Below, one piece after another: positions 1 through 6,137 of a DNA stretch of 20,351 bases. The position numbers were made by a program, and so were the translations under genes. The DNA lies in assembly GCA_035630195.1 (NCBI GenBank), contig DASQLD010000308.1, positions 1 through 20,351 of the forward strand. The letters run 5' to 3'. Every line of letters begins with the position of its first letter. The stretch's first letter is position 1. Under the pieces are notes generated by a model. The model did not search any database and was not told where the DNA came from. It was given only the letters and a program-made list of their open reading frames with translations. The stretch is from DASQDN01 sp035630195. GTDB taxonomy: Bacteria; Acidobacteriota; Terriglobia; Bryobacterales; Bryobacteraceae.

Positions 1-425
1 CCTGCACGTACCAGAACGCCGCCTTCCCGGGCGCGCAACGGAAATACATGGCCGGGACGAGCGAGATCGGACGGCCGCGTCTCCGGACGCATGGCTGTTT
101 GAATCGTCAAGGCGCGGTCGGCCGCCGAGATCCCTGTGGTGACGCCGTTCGCAGCGTCAATTGCTTCGCAGAAAGCAGTTGTGAAACGGGATGTATTGTT
201 CGGTGACATCAACGGAAGTTGGAGTTCATCGCACCGCTCCGGACTGAGCGCCAGGCAAATCAGTCCACGGCCGTGCATAGCCATGAAATTGATAATTTCT
301 GGCGTTATTCTTTCCGCTGCGATGGTAAGGTCACCTTCGTTCTCGCGATCCTCGTCATCTACAACCACGAGCATCTTCCCCGCACGGAAGTCTTCGAGGG
401 CCTCCGGTATGGAAGCTAGGGCCAT
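1..425 (-). CDS. ribB: 3,4-dihydroxy-2-butanone 4-phosphate synthase (RibB or N-terminal half of RibBA), 3' end beyond window
   Basis: The enzyme makes 3,4-dihydroxy-2-butanone 4-phosphate from ribulose 5-phosphate in riboflavin biosynthesis, in the cytoplasm. About 141 residues are visible, starting MALASIPEALEDF. Residues 23-33 are the acidic loop DDEDRENEGDL that binds metal and substrate, and AMHGRGLICLAL follows at 49-60. The family segment RPGHVFPLRAREGGV lies at about 123-137. The start ATG at 425 has only a close GGAAG upstream, but no other in-frame start is visible nearby and the N-terminus matches the usual family length. The gene is cut by the window edge, so whether a GTP cyclohydrolase II domain follows (RibBA) cannot be seen. 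A terminator upstream at 476-510 isolates it from the purine permease unit. Confidence 0.93.
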   Translation of the reverse strand, partial: MALASIPEALEDFRAGKMLVVVDDEDRENEGDLTIAAERITPEIINFMAMHGRGLICLALSPERCDELQLPLMSPNNTSRFTTAFCEAIDAANGVTTGISAADRALTIQTAMRPETRPSDLARPGHVFPLRAREGGVLVRA

Positions 426-475
426 ACTTCCATTCTGACTTAGCCATTTCGCTGTTAAGAACTTGGCTTTCGAGC

Positions 476-510
476 AAAAATAAAGGCGCGATGCTCAGGT
501 CGCGCCTTTA
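476..510 (-). terminator. Rho-independent terminator of the marR-esterase-purine permease unit
   Basis: Positions 481-491 and 500-510 form a perfect 11-bp inverted repeat (TAAAGGCGCGA / TCGCGCCTTTA) with an 8-nt loop. Read on the minus strand the GC-rich stem is followed directly by TTTATTTTT, the classical intrinsic terminator layout. It lies about 90 nt past the permease stop codon and upstream of ribB, so it should stop transcripts from the permease. Confidence 0.85.
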
Positions 511-602
511 ACGGAGGGGGACTGCGGTAGGGAAGCTACTCGCAGGTTCATGATTGAGACGATTTCGTGCTCGCGTTTAGTCGAGAGCGTTACGGTTAAA
601 TA
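511..602 (-). other. 3' untranslated segment downstream of the purine permease
   Basis: These 92 nt lie between the permease stop codon and the terminator hairpin. I see no reading frame, strong repeat or RNA-like structure in them. Confidence 0.5.
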
Positions 603-1910
603 TTATTCGTGGCCGAGGTAAAGAAAACGCGCGATGAAGAGCGCCGTCAGAACATACATAAGCCAATTGACACGCCGAAATTCACCTTGTAGTACGCATA
701 GGATTGTGTGGACGGTGAACCCCAAGGCAATCCCGTTTGCGATGCTGAACGTGAATGGAATCGAGATGATCGTCAGGAATGCGGGAATTGCAATGCGAAG
801 TTCGGACCAGTCGATTTCCGCCATATGCGACGCCATTAGGGAGCCGACAAGGATCAGCGCAGGAGCGGTCGCGGCTGAAGGAATAGCTCCGATGAGAGGC
901 GCGGTGAACAGAGCTACAAGGAATAATAGTCCCGTTACAATCGCCGTTACACCGGATCTGCCGCCTGCCACGACACCAGAAGCACTCTCGATATAGCTTA
1001 CGACTGTCGAAGTTCCACTAAGCGATCCGGCAATGGTTGCGGCAGCGTCGCTGAAGAGTATTCGATTCAACCTGGGAATACGGCGCGTTTCATCGAAGAG
1101 CTGCGCCTTCTTGCCAACTGCAACGAGAGTGCCGACATTGTCGAAGAGATCGACGAACAGGAACACGAAAACAATCTCCAAAACGCCGAGGCTCAAAGCA
1201 CCCCGTATGTCGAGCTGGAATGCCGTGGCGCCGATATCGGCGAACGAGAACGAGCCGGGACTCCACTTCACAAGACCCGTAAGCGCGCCAAGCGCCGTAG
1301 TTGCAAGGACACCAATCAGCATCGCGGCCTGATATCGGCGGACCAGTAAGGCGGCGGTGAGAAGGAGGCCGAAGATAGCTAACAACACGCTTGGATCGCG
1401 GAGATTACCCAACGTTACGAGCGTCGCGGGATTGGCGATGACAAGCCCGGAGTTCTTCAAACCAATCAATGCAATGAACAGGCCGATTCCACTTGCTACG
1501 GCTGAATAGAGTTCTTGCGGAATTGCGGACACTATCATTTGTCGGATGCCCACGAACGTCAGAATGAGGAAGATGATGCCGGAGAGAAAGACAGCTCCCA
1601 ACGCAACGGGCCAAGCGACTCCCAGTCCTTTGACGACAGTGTAGGTGAAGTAAGCGTTCAATCCCATGCCCGGCGCGAGCGCGATGGGATAACGGGCGAG
1701 CGCGCCCATGAGAATGCTGCCGAATGCCGCTGAAACACAGGTAGCGGCGACGACAGCTTCGAAGGGCATGCCTGCATCCCGCAGGATTGAGGGATTGACG
1801 AAGATGATGTAGGCCATCGTGATGAAGGTAGTCACTCCGGCCAGGATTTCGGTTCGCCAATCCGTTTTTAAAGCGGTGAACTCGAAGTAACGCTCGAGGC
1901 GCTGCTTCAT
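603..1910 (-). CDS. NCS2 / AzgA-type purine (adenine, guanine, hypoxanthine) permease
   Basis: A 435-residue polytopic inner-membrane protein of about the usual AzgA length. It belongs to the AzgA-like branch of nucleobase:cation symporters that take up adenine, guanine or hypoxanthine. Family signatures are clear: APGMGLNAYF at residues 79-88, FVDLFDNVGTL at 252-262 (the acidic substrate-site helix) and GTSTVVSYIESASGV at 299-313. Hydrophobic stretches account for roughly 12-14 membrane segments. The ATG overlaps the stop of the upstream esterase gene by 4 nt (ATGA), so the two should be translationally coupled. Exact substrate specificity cannot be read from sequence. Its presence in a MarR-led unit suggests expression responsive to an effector, which is inference. 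Confidence 0.93.
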   Translation of the reverse strand: MKQRLERYFEFTALKTDWRTEILAGVTTFITMAYIIFVNPSILRDAGMPFEAVVAATCVSAAFGSILMGALARYPIALAPGMGLNAYFTYTVVKGLGVAWPVALGAVFLSGIIFLILTFVGIRQMIVSAIPQELYSAVASGIGLFIALIGLKNSGLVIANPATLVTLGNLRDPSVLLAIFGLLLTAALLVRRYQAAMLIGVLATTALGALTGLVKWSPGSFSFADIGATAFQLDIRGALSLGVLEIVFVFLFVDLFDNVGTLVAVGKKAQLFDETRRIPRLNRILFSDAAATIAGSLSGTSTVVSYIESASGVVAGGRSGVTAIVTGLLFLVALFTAPLIGAIPSAATAPALILVGSLMASHMAEIDWSELRIAIPAFLTIISIPFTFSIANGIALGFTVHTILCVLQGEFRRVNWLMYVLTALFIARFLYLGHE

Positions 1911-2623
1911 TTTTTTGAGTCAGCAGTTTTCAGATCACCAGTGGAAGCAGCTTTAGAACGCCAGTCCGGCGCGTCGAGACGCTGAGTCAGCCACTCGGCG
2001 ATGTCAGTAAGACTTTGCTGGGATACGGAGTGGCCGATCGAGTACTCGCGGTAGGTTAGATCGACGGGAAGTTTCTGCAACTCGTCACGAATCGCACGGC
2101 CGAAAGCGATCTGCAAAACCTGATCCTGCGTGCCGTGCACAATCATCGCTGGAAAGCCGCGCAACTCGTCAGCAGGAGCAGCGCGCTCTACAATTCCCGG
2201 AAGCAGGCGTCCACTCATTCCTACGATACCGGCAAAGTTTCGGGGGGCCATCAAAGCACTAGCCACGCTCATGATGCAACCTTGACTGAAGCCCATCAAA
2301 AATATGCGTTGACGATCGATGTTGTAGGAGGAAGCGAGCTCTTCGACAAACGTTCGAAGCAGTTCCAGGCTCCGCTCAGCCTCGTCGGCGTCGATGATGT
2401 GTCCAGTCGGCGTGAACTGCACGTGGTACCAGCCATACGAACTGTGACCGAGCGTTATGGGAGCACGGGCGCTCACGACGAAGAAACGCGGATCCAAGGC
2501 AGGAGCAAGGCCCATAAGATCCTGCTCGTTACTGCCGACGCCATGAAGTAACAGGAGTAGAGGCGCGGGCTCGCGGGTGTTGCCGGCCGGTTCGCGCACA
2601 GCGTGAACAAGAGAAAATTTCAT
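1907..2623 (-). CDS. Phospholipase/carboxylesterase-family alpha/beta hydrolase
   Basis: A 238-residue cytosolic serine hydrolase of the YpfH/MhqD-type carboxylesterase group. Visible motifs are the oxyanion-hole segment LLLLLHGVGSNEQD (about 22-35), the nucleophile elbow GFSQG with Ser113, the acid Asp167 in HGTQDQ, and His198 in IGHSV. The alpha/beta-hydrolase triad is therefore complete. There is no signal peptide. The gene follows marR by 17 nt and overlaps the permease by 4 nt. In Bacillus subtilis a MarR-type repressor, MhqR, controls a related hydrolase, MhqD, in the response to quinone-type electrophiles. The same pairing here suggests, but does not prove, a similar role. The C-terminal 18 residues are polar and look unstructured. 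Confidence 0.88.
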   Translation of the reverse strand: MKFSLVHAVREPAGNTREPAPLLLLLHGVGSNEQDLMGLAPALDPRFFVVSARAPITLGHSSYGWYHVQFTPTGHIIDADEAERSLELLRTFVEELASSYNIDRQRIFLMGFSQGCIMSVASALMAPRNFAGIVGMSGRLLPGIVERAAPADELRGFPAMIVHGTQDQVLQIAFGRAIRDELQKLPVDLTYREYSIGHSVSQQSLTDIAEWLTQRLDAPDWRSKAASTGDLKTADSKK

Positions 2624-2640
2624 CTGCTGTTTAAGCTTAC

Positions 2641-3096
2641 CTATTTTGGCCAGTCGCGCAACTGTTCGAGCAGATCGATGGCGAGCGGAAGGCGTTCGTG
2701 ATTCACATGGCGCATGAGTTCGACCTGTTTCCGTCCGATCGGCTCATCCACTTCCCTGAGCAATGACAGCCCTTCCGACGATATGTGAATCGCGACGAAG
2801 CGACGGTCTTCCTTGGCTCGGCTGCGCGTCAGCAACTTGCGCCGCTCCAGCCGATCGAGAAGTCGCGTGATATCGGGATCGCGCGTGATCATGCGCGAAG
2901 CGATTTCTTTGCAGGTAATGCCTCTGTCGCCTGCCCCCCGAAGAATACGAAGCACGTTGTACTGAGTAGGTGAGATGCCGAAAGGTCGCAGGACATCAAT
3001 GAGCTCCTGCATGAGTGCATCGGCAGTACGCTGCACGTTCAGGAAAACTTCTTCCTCAACATGGCGAAAAGGACTGGCATATTGCAGTTCGTTCAC
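2641..3096 (-). CDS. MarR-family transcriptional regulator
   Basis: A 151-residue winged-helix regulator of normal MarR length. N-terminal helices contribute the dimer interface. The helix-turn-helix spans about residues 59-86, and the wing is at about 91-104, with the typical acidic-Arg-Arg cluster around 97-99. A single cysteine (Cys62) sits at the start of the DNA-binding domain. The start is a GTG at 3096 preceded by AGGTGGA (3100-3106) at good spacing. It is the first gene of a three-gene unit and lies divergent from the DUF899 cluster, so autoregulation and control of both sides through the shared 3097-3298 region is plausible. The ligand is unknown. A redox or electrophile signal would fit the neighbours, but this is inference. 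Confidence 0.92.
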   Translation of the reverse strand: MNELQYASPFRHVEEEVFLNVQRTADALMQELIDVLRPFGISPTQYNVLRILRGAGDRGITCKEIASRMITRDPDITRLLDRLERRKLLTRSRAKEDRRFVAIHISSEGLSLLREVDEPIGRKQVELMRHVNHERLPLAIDLLEQLRDWPK

Positions 3097-3117
3097 GATT
3101 CCACCTGCTACGGACGT

Positions 3118-3146
3118 ATGCTAAACACCAGCGCAGCAGTTGTCAA
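3118..3146 (-). promoter_or_regulatory. Sigma70-type promoter of the marR unit
   Basis: On the minus strand, TTGACA (3146-3141) is followed after exactly 17 nt by TAGCAT (3123-3118). The -35 is consensus and the -10 matches 4 of 6. The predicted transcript start, near 3111, leaves about 15 nt before the GTG start and includes the ribosome-binding site. Confidence 0.75.
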
Positions 3147-3149
3147 GAT

Positions 3150-3172
3150 CCTGTAAAAAACCTGTAAAACAG
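3150..3172. promoter_or_regulatory. Candidate regulator-binding repeats in the divergent marR/DUF899 intergenic region
   Basis: CCTGTAAAA occurs at 3150-3158 and again at 3161-3169, an 11-nt period or about one helical turn. The second copy is part of a perfect palindrome, CTGT-AAA-ACAG (3162-3172). The repeats lie immediately upstream of the -35 of the marR promoter and between the two divergent units, where an operator or activator site is expected. The bound protein is not known; MarR itself is the obvious candidate. Confidence 0.45.
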
Positions 3173-3242
3173 TTAGCCGGCGCACTAAACCGGACACAGT
3201 TCCAGCGGTCTACGCTCCCAAATCAAAAAAACTTGCGCGGTC

Positions 3243-3269
3243 TGTCGAAAAAGCGGAAGGTCAATCGTT
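3243..3269 (+). promoter_or_regulatory. Possible ECF-sigma-type promoter of the DUF899 cluster
   Basis: TGTCGA (3243-3248) is followed after 17 nt by CGTT (3266-3269). TGTCGA at -35 with a CG(A/T)C-like -10 is the pattern I recall for ECF42-group promoters; here the -10 is imperfect. Transcription from it would start near 3275, just ahead of the ribosome-binding site AGGAGAG at 3281-3287. No better sigma70 promoter is evident for this strand. Confidence 0.3.
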
Positions 3270-3298
3270 CTTAGAGTGACAGGAGAGAGACAGCAATC

Positions 3299-4087
3299 AT
3301 GCAGCGAAACAGGATCGTACCCGTCGAAGAGTGGACTGCTGCACGCAAGCAGTTGCTGAACAAAGAAAAGGTGATGACGCGGTTGCGGGATGAGCTTAGC
3401 CGTGATCGACGTGAGCTGCCATGGGTCAGAGTCAACAAACTGTATGTTTTCGAAGGTCCGGATGGGAAAGAGGCATTCGCGGATCTCTTTGAGGACCGTA
3501 ATCAATTGATCGTGTACCACTTCATGCTTGCGCCCGAGTGGGAAGAAGGCTGCCCGAGCTGTTCCTTTGTGGCCGATCACCTAGACGGTATTCTCGTCCA
3601 TCTCAACGCTCGTGACGTCACATTGGCAGTGGTGTCGCGCGCGCCGTGGCCCAAGATCGAAGCATTCCGGAAAAGAATGGGCTGGCGCTTCAAATGGGTC
3701 TCATCGCATGGGACCGACTTCAATTTCGACCATCACGTATCGGCTACATCGGAGGAGGTGGCCAAGGGAAAAATGCTCTACAACTACGAAGTATCGGATC
3801 TCGGAGTTGAAGAATTGCCTGGCGCCAGCGTGTTTTACAGAGATGAGGAAGGTGGTATCTTTCACACTTATTCGACCTACGCTCGCGGAGTGGAAATGTT
3901 GCTCGGAGCGTATAACTTCCTTGACCTCACGCCAAAAGGTCGCGATGAAGATGACCTGGCATTTCCGATGGCTTGGCTTCGCCATCACGATCGCTATGAC
4001 GCTAGCTACCAGGTCGATCCAAAGGCGAATTACTCGCCTCCGAAAGGATCTGTCTGTTCTCACTGTTCAATTGAGAGACCTGCGTGA
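3299..4087 (+). CDS. DUF899 thioredoxin-like protein (first paralogue)
   Basis: A 262-residue soluble protein of the DUF899 family, which has a thioredoxin-like fold related to AhpC/TSA proteins; the substrate is not established. After a charged N-terminal helix (about 8-42), the thioredoxin-like domain carries EEGCPSCSF with Cys85 and Cys88, a CxxC in the expected active-site position. The C-terminus has a second pair, CSHC (Cys253, Cys256), that could be a resolving or metal-binding site. The ATG at 3299 is 11 nt downstream of AGGAGAG. It is the first gene of a six-gene plus-strand unit, and its TGA overlaps the GTG of the next gene by 4 nt. A paralogue follows two genes downstream. A thiol-disulfide or peroxide-related role is likely but unproven. 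Confidence 0.88.
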   Translation: MQRNRIVPVEEWTAARKQLLNKEKVMTRLRDELSRDRRELPWVRVNKLYVFEGPDGKEAFADLFEDRNQLIVYHFMLAPEWEEGCPSCSFVADHLDGILVHLNARDVTLAVVSRAPWPKIEAFRKRMGWRFKWVSSHGTDFNFDHHVSATSEEVAKGKMLYNYEVSDLGVEELPGASVFYRDEEGGIFHTYSTYARGVEMLLGAYNFLDLTPKGRDEDDLAFPMAWLRHHDRYDASYQVDPKANYSPPKGSVCSHCSIERPA

Positions 4088-4332
4088 AGACCCATAGTTG
4101 TTGCGAAGCTTCCAGTTGGCTGATTCCGGCAGCGATCCTTGCGCTTTTGCCGAAATGCCCGGCATGTTTTGCAGCGTATTTCGCAATTGGCTCAGGTACT
4201 GCTCTTACCGTTTCAACTGCGGCACAACTACGAGTTCTTCTCGTCATTATTTGTGTAGCGTTACTTTCCTACCTTACGAGCAAGGCAGCGATTCGCGCCT
4301 TGCCGTGTTTCACACGACTTGAAAGGAGATAA
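4084..4332 (+). CDS. Small CPxC membrane protein, possibly MerC-like
   Basis: An 82-residue protein with about two membrane helices (roughly 11-38 and 48-66). KCPACFAAYFAIGSG puts a CPxC motif (Cys25, Cys28) at or within the first membrane segment. A vicinal CysCys is at residues 6-7, and single cysteines are at 57 and 75. Six cysteines in 82 residues is striking. Similar small LPKCPAC proteins occur as unassigned hypotheticals, and the arrangement recalls MerC-type mercury-transport proteins. The GTG start overlaps the DUF899 stop by 4 nt (GTGA). The TAA lies 4 nt before the next ATG, and the next gene's ribosome-binding site is inside this reading frame. This coupling argues that it is real. 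Electron or metal exchange with the DUF899 protein is inference. Confidence 0.72.
   Translation: MKTHSCCEASSWLIPAAILALLPKCPACFAAYFAIGSGTALTVSTAAQLRVLLVIICVALLSYLTSKAAIRALPCFTRLERR
4322..4328 (+). promoter_or_regulatory. Ribosome-binding site that fixes the DUF1579 start
   Basis: AAAGGAG, 8 nt ahead of ATG 4337, selects that start over the in-frame TTG at 4319. It lies inside the last codons of the upstream CPxC gene. Confidence 0.8.
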
Positions 4333-4336
4333 GACT

Positions 4337-4876
4337 ATGGCAACCAAAACTGAAGAAGTTACCGAAAAGCAAATGACTGACTGTGGCGGTATGAAAATTG
4401 AACCGCAGAAAGAACATCAATGGCTGCAGCAACTCGTCGGCGATTGGACCTGTGAGGGCGAGGGTGCGATGGATCCGGGTCAGCCGCCAGTCAAATGGAG
4501 CGGGACCGAAAGCGTAAGGTCTGTTGGCGGACTCTGGACTGTCGCCGAAGGGGCAGGTGAAATGCCTGGTACAGGTGAGCCGACAACAACGCTGATGACC
4601 CTCGGCTATGATCCCCAGAAGAAGCGTTTCGTAGGCACATTCATGGGCTCGATGATGACGAATCTCTGGGTGTATGAAGGATCGCTCGATGCTTCAGGAA
4701 ACCTCCTCACGCTCGACACCGAAGGTCCGAACATGGCCGGCGAGGGCAAGATGGCCAAGTATCAGGACATCGTTGAGATTAAGAGCAACGATCTCCGGCT
4801 GCTGAGATCGAGGATGCAAGGAGAAGACGGTAAATGGAATGAAGTGATGACGGCCACTTACCGTCGGAAGAAGTAG
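4337..4876 (+). CDS. DUF1579 family protein
   Basis: A 179-residue soluble protein of the DUF1579 family, a lipocalin/FABP-like beta-barrel group without established biochemical function. The typical opening EHQWLQQLVGDWTCEGEG lies at about residues 26-43, and alternating strands follow with a WNEVMTATYRRK end. There is no signal peptide. The start at 4337 is set by AAAGGAG. It lies 4 nt after the CPxC protein and before the second DUF899 gene. The family often turns up beside other small stress-associated proteins, and the barrel could bind a hydrophobic ligand. No catalytic residues can be assigned. Confidence 0.83.
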   Translation: MATKTEEVTEKQMTDCGGMKIEPQKEHQWLQQLVGDWTCEGEGAMDPGQPPVKWSGTESVRSVGGLWTVAEGAGEMPGTGEPTTTLMTLGYDPQKKRFVGTFMGSMMTNLWVYEGSLDASGNLLTLDTEGPNMAGEGKMAKYQDIVEIKSNDLRLLRSRMQGEDGKWNEVMTATYRRKK

Positions 4877-4886
4877 AACTCCAAGC

Positions 4887-4916
4887 AGAGCGGCTTGGTG
4901 TGCGCCGAGCCGCTCT
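4887..4916 (+). other. Intercistronic hairpin between DUF1579 and second DUF899 gene
   Basis: AGAGCGGCTTGG (4887-4898) pairs with CCGAGCCGCTCT (4905-4916): a 12-bp stem with one G-T pair and a 6-nt loop. No T-tract follows, so it is not a normal terminator. It starts 10 nt after the stop codon and ends 9 nt before the next ribosome-binding site. It could stabilise or process the transcript, or damp expression of the downstream genes. Confidence 0.6.
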
Positions 4917-4924
4917 CGACCAGC

Positions 4925-4932
4925 AGAGAGGA
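4925..4932 (+). promoter_or_regulatory. Ribosome-binding site that fixes the second DUF899 start
   Basis: AGAGAGGA ahead of ATG 4936 argues for that start rather than the upstream in-frame GTG at 4900, which lies inside the hairpin. Confidence 0.7.
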
Positions 4933-4935
4933 ACA

Positions 4936-5763
4936 ATGATCGAAAGCATAGTCGCACAGCCGAAAATCGTATCTCGAGAAGAGTGGCTCTCCGCACGGAA
5001 GGAGCTGCTTGCCAAAGAGAAGGAGCTTACCCGACGTCGAGATGCCCTTAATGCCGAACGTCGAAGGCTGCCAATGGTCGCAATCGAGAAGCAGTACGTC
5101 TTTAGCGGGCCAGACGGTCAAATGAGCTTACTCGATTTGTTTGACAACTGCCGCCAATTGATCGTGTATCACTTCATGTTCGAGCCGGGTCCGGCGCCTC
5201 CGGGCAAATCCGGCGAACCCTGGGACGAAGGTTGCAGTGGATGCTCGTTTGTCACCGACAACATCGGCCATCTTGCTCACCTCCGAGCGCGTGACACGTC
5301 TCTTGTACTGGTCTCGCGTGCGCCAATTACCAAGATCGCGCCTTTCAAGGCGCGCATGGGATGGACGGTCCCGTGGTATTCGTCCTTCGGAAGCGACTTC
5401 AACTATGATTTCCACGTCACGCAGGATGAAGCGATCGCTCCGATCGAGTACAACTACCGGGACAAACAAACACTGAGGGAATCGGGTCACAACTATCATC
5501 TGCAGGGAGAGCAGCCAGGGTTGAGCGTATTTCTTCGCGATGGCGATAAGATCTTTCACACATACTCGATGTATGCTCGCGGTCTCGATCAACTCGATGG
5601 GACTTACATTTATCTCGACCTCACACCGTTCGGTAGGCAAGAAAAATGGGAAGATTCTCCCGGAGGATGGCCGCAAACACCAACCGACTGGTTACGTCAT
5701 CACGACAAATATGGCGAAGAGCGCGGAGTGGAGGACTCCTGTTGCAATGCTAAAGGAAAGTAA
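4936..5763 (+). CDS. DUF899 thioredoxin-like protein (second paralogue)
   Basis: A 275-residue paralogue of the protein encoded at 3299-4087. The two align along most of their length by eye, sharing EEW..ARK.LL.KEK, QLIVYHFM, SRAP..KI..F..RMGW and the LDLTP..GR segment. The active-site-like motif is DEGCSGCSF (Cys100, Cys103), so the CxxC is kept but the proline of the first copy is replaced. It has an extra PGPAPPGKSGEP loop before this motif. The C-terminus ends SCCNAKGK with vicinal Cys269-Cys270 instead of the CSHC of copy one. The gene follows the intercistronic hairpin, and its 3' end overlaps the VOC gene by 17 nt. A thioredoxin-like redox role is probable; the substrate is unknown. 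Confidence 0.87.
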   Translation: MIESIVAQPKIVSREEWLSARKELLAKEKELTRRRDALNAERRRLPMVAIEKQYVFSGPDGQMSLLDLFDNCRQLIVYHFMFEPGPAPPGKSGEPWDEGCSGCSFVTDNIGHLAHLRARDTSLVLVSRAPITKIAPFKARMGWTVPWYSSFGSDFNYDFHVTQDEAIAPIEYNYRDKQTLRESGHNYHLQGEQPGLSVFLRDGDKIFHTYSMYARGLDQLDGTYIYLDLTPFGRQEKWEDSPGGWPQTPTDWLRHHDKYGEERGVEDSCCNAKGK

Positions 5764-6124
5764 AGCGTTTAGCGGCTTCTCGGTGGATGATACCCGTAAG
5801 GCGAAAGAGTTCTACGGGCAAACGCTTGGGCTGAAGGTGACGGATTCGGAGGAGAACACAGTCGAGTTGCATCTAGGGAGCGGCGCAAAGGTTCTCATTT
5901 ATCCAAAACCCAATCACAAACCGGCTACGTTTACGATCCTGAACTTTCCTGTGGACAACGTCGACAAAGCTGTTGACGAGCTGACGGAGCGCGGCGTTCG
6001 CTTCGAGATATACGATCTGCCCAGTCTGAAGACGGACCAACGAGGAGTCTTTCGTGGAGGGGGTCCCACGATTGCATGGTTCAAAGATCCGGCCGGCAAT
6101 ATTCTATCCGTACTTGAAGTTTAG
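5747..6124 (+). CDS. VOC (glyoxalase/bleomycin-resistance/dioxygenase) superfamily protein
   Basis: A 125-residue single-domain VOC protein. KAFSGFSVDDTRKAKEFYGQTLGL (residues 6-29) and VDNVDKAVDELTERGV (69-84) are the first strands and helices of the two beta-alpha-beta-beta-beta modules. WFKDPAGNILSVLEV closes the domain and supplies Glu124 at a usual metal-ligand position. The usual first-strand histidine is absent, so the metal site is incomplete or altered. The ATG at 5747 is preceded by GGAGG at 5730-5734 with rather long spacing. An open frame extends upstream, but that part is the shadow of DUF899. Ring-cleaving or glyoxalase-type detoxification would fit the cluster, but no substrate can be assigned. 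Confidence 0.85.
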   Translation: MLKESKAFSGFSVDDTRKAKEFYGQTLGLKVTDSEENTVELHLGSGAKVLIYPKPNHKPATFTILNFPVDNVDKAVDELTERGVRFEIYDLPSLKTDQRGVFRGGGPTIAWFKDPAGNILSVLEV

Positions 6125-6137
6125 GAGGGGTCTACAC

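Noticed and set aside
136..438. Open frame of 100 codons on the plus strand near the left end
   Set aside because: It is antisense to a clear RibB/RibBA coding sequence with the DDEDRENEGDL loop and has no family-like features.
5540..5746. N-terminal extension of the VOC protein
   Set aside because: It is an out-of-frame reading of the DUF899 gene; VOC homology starts only after 5747.
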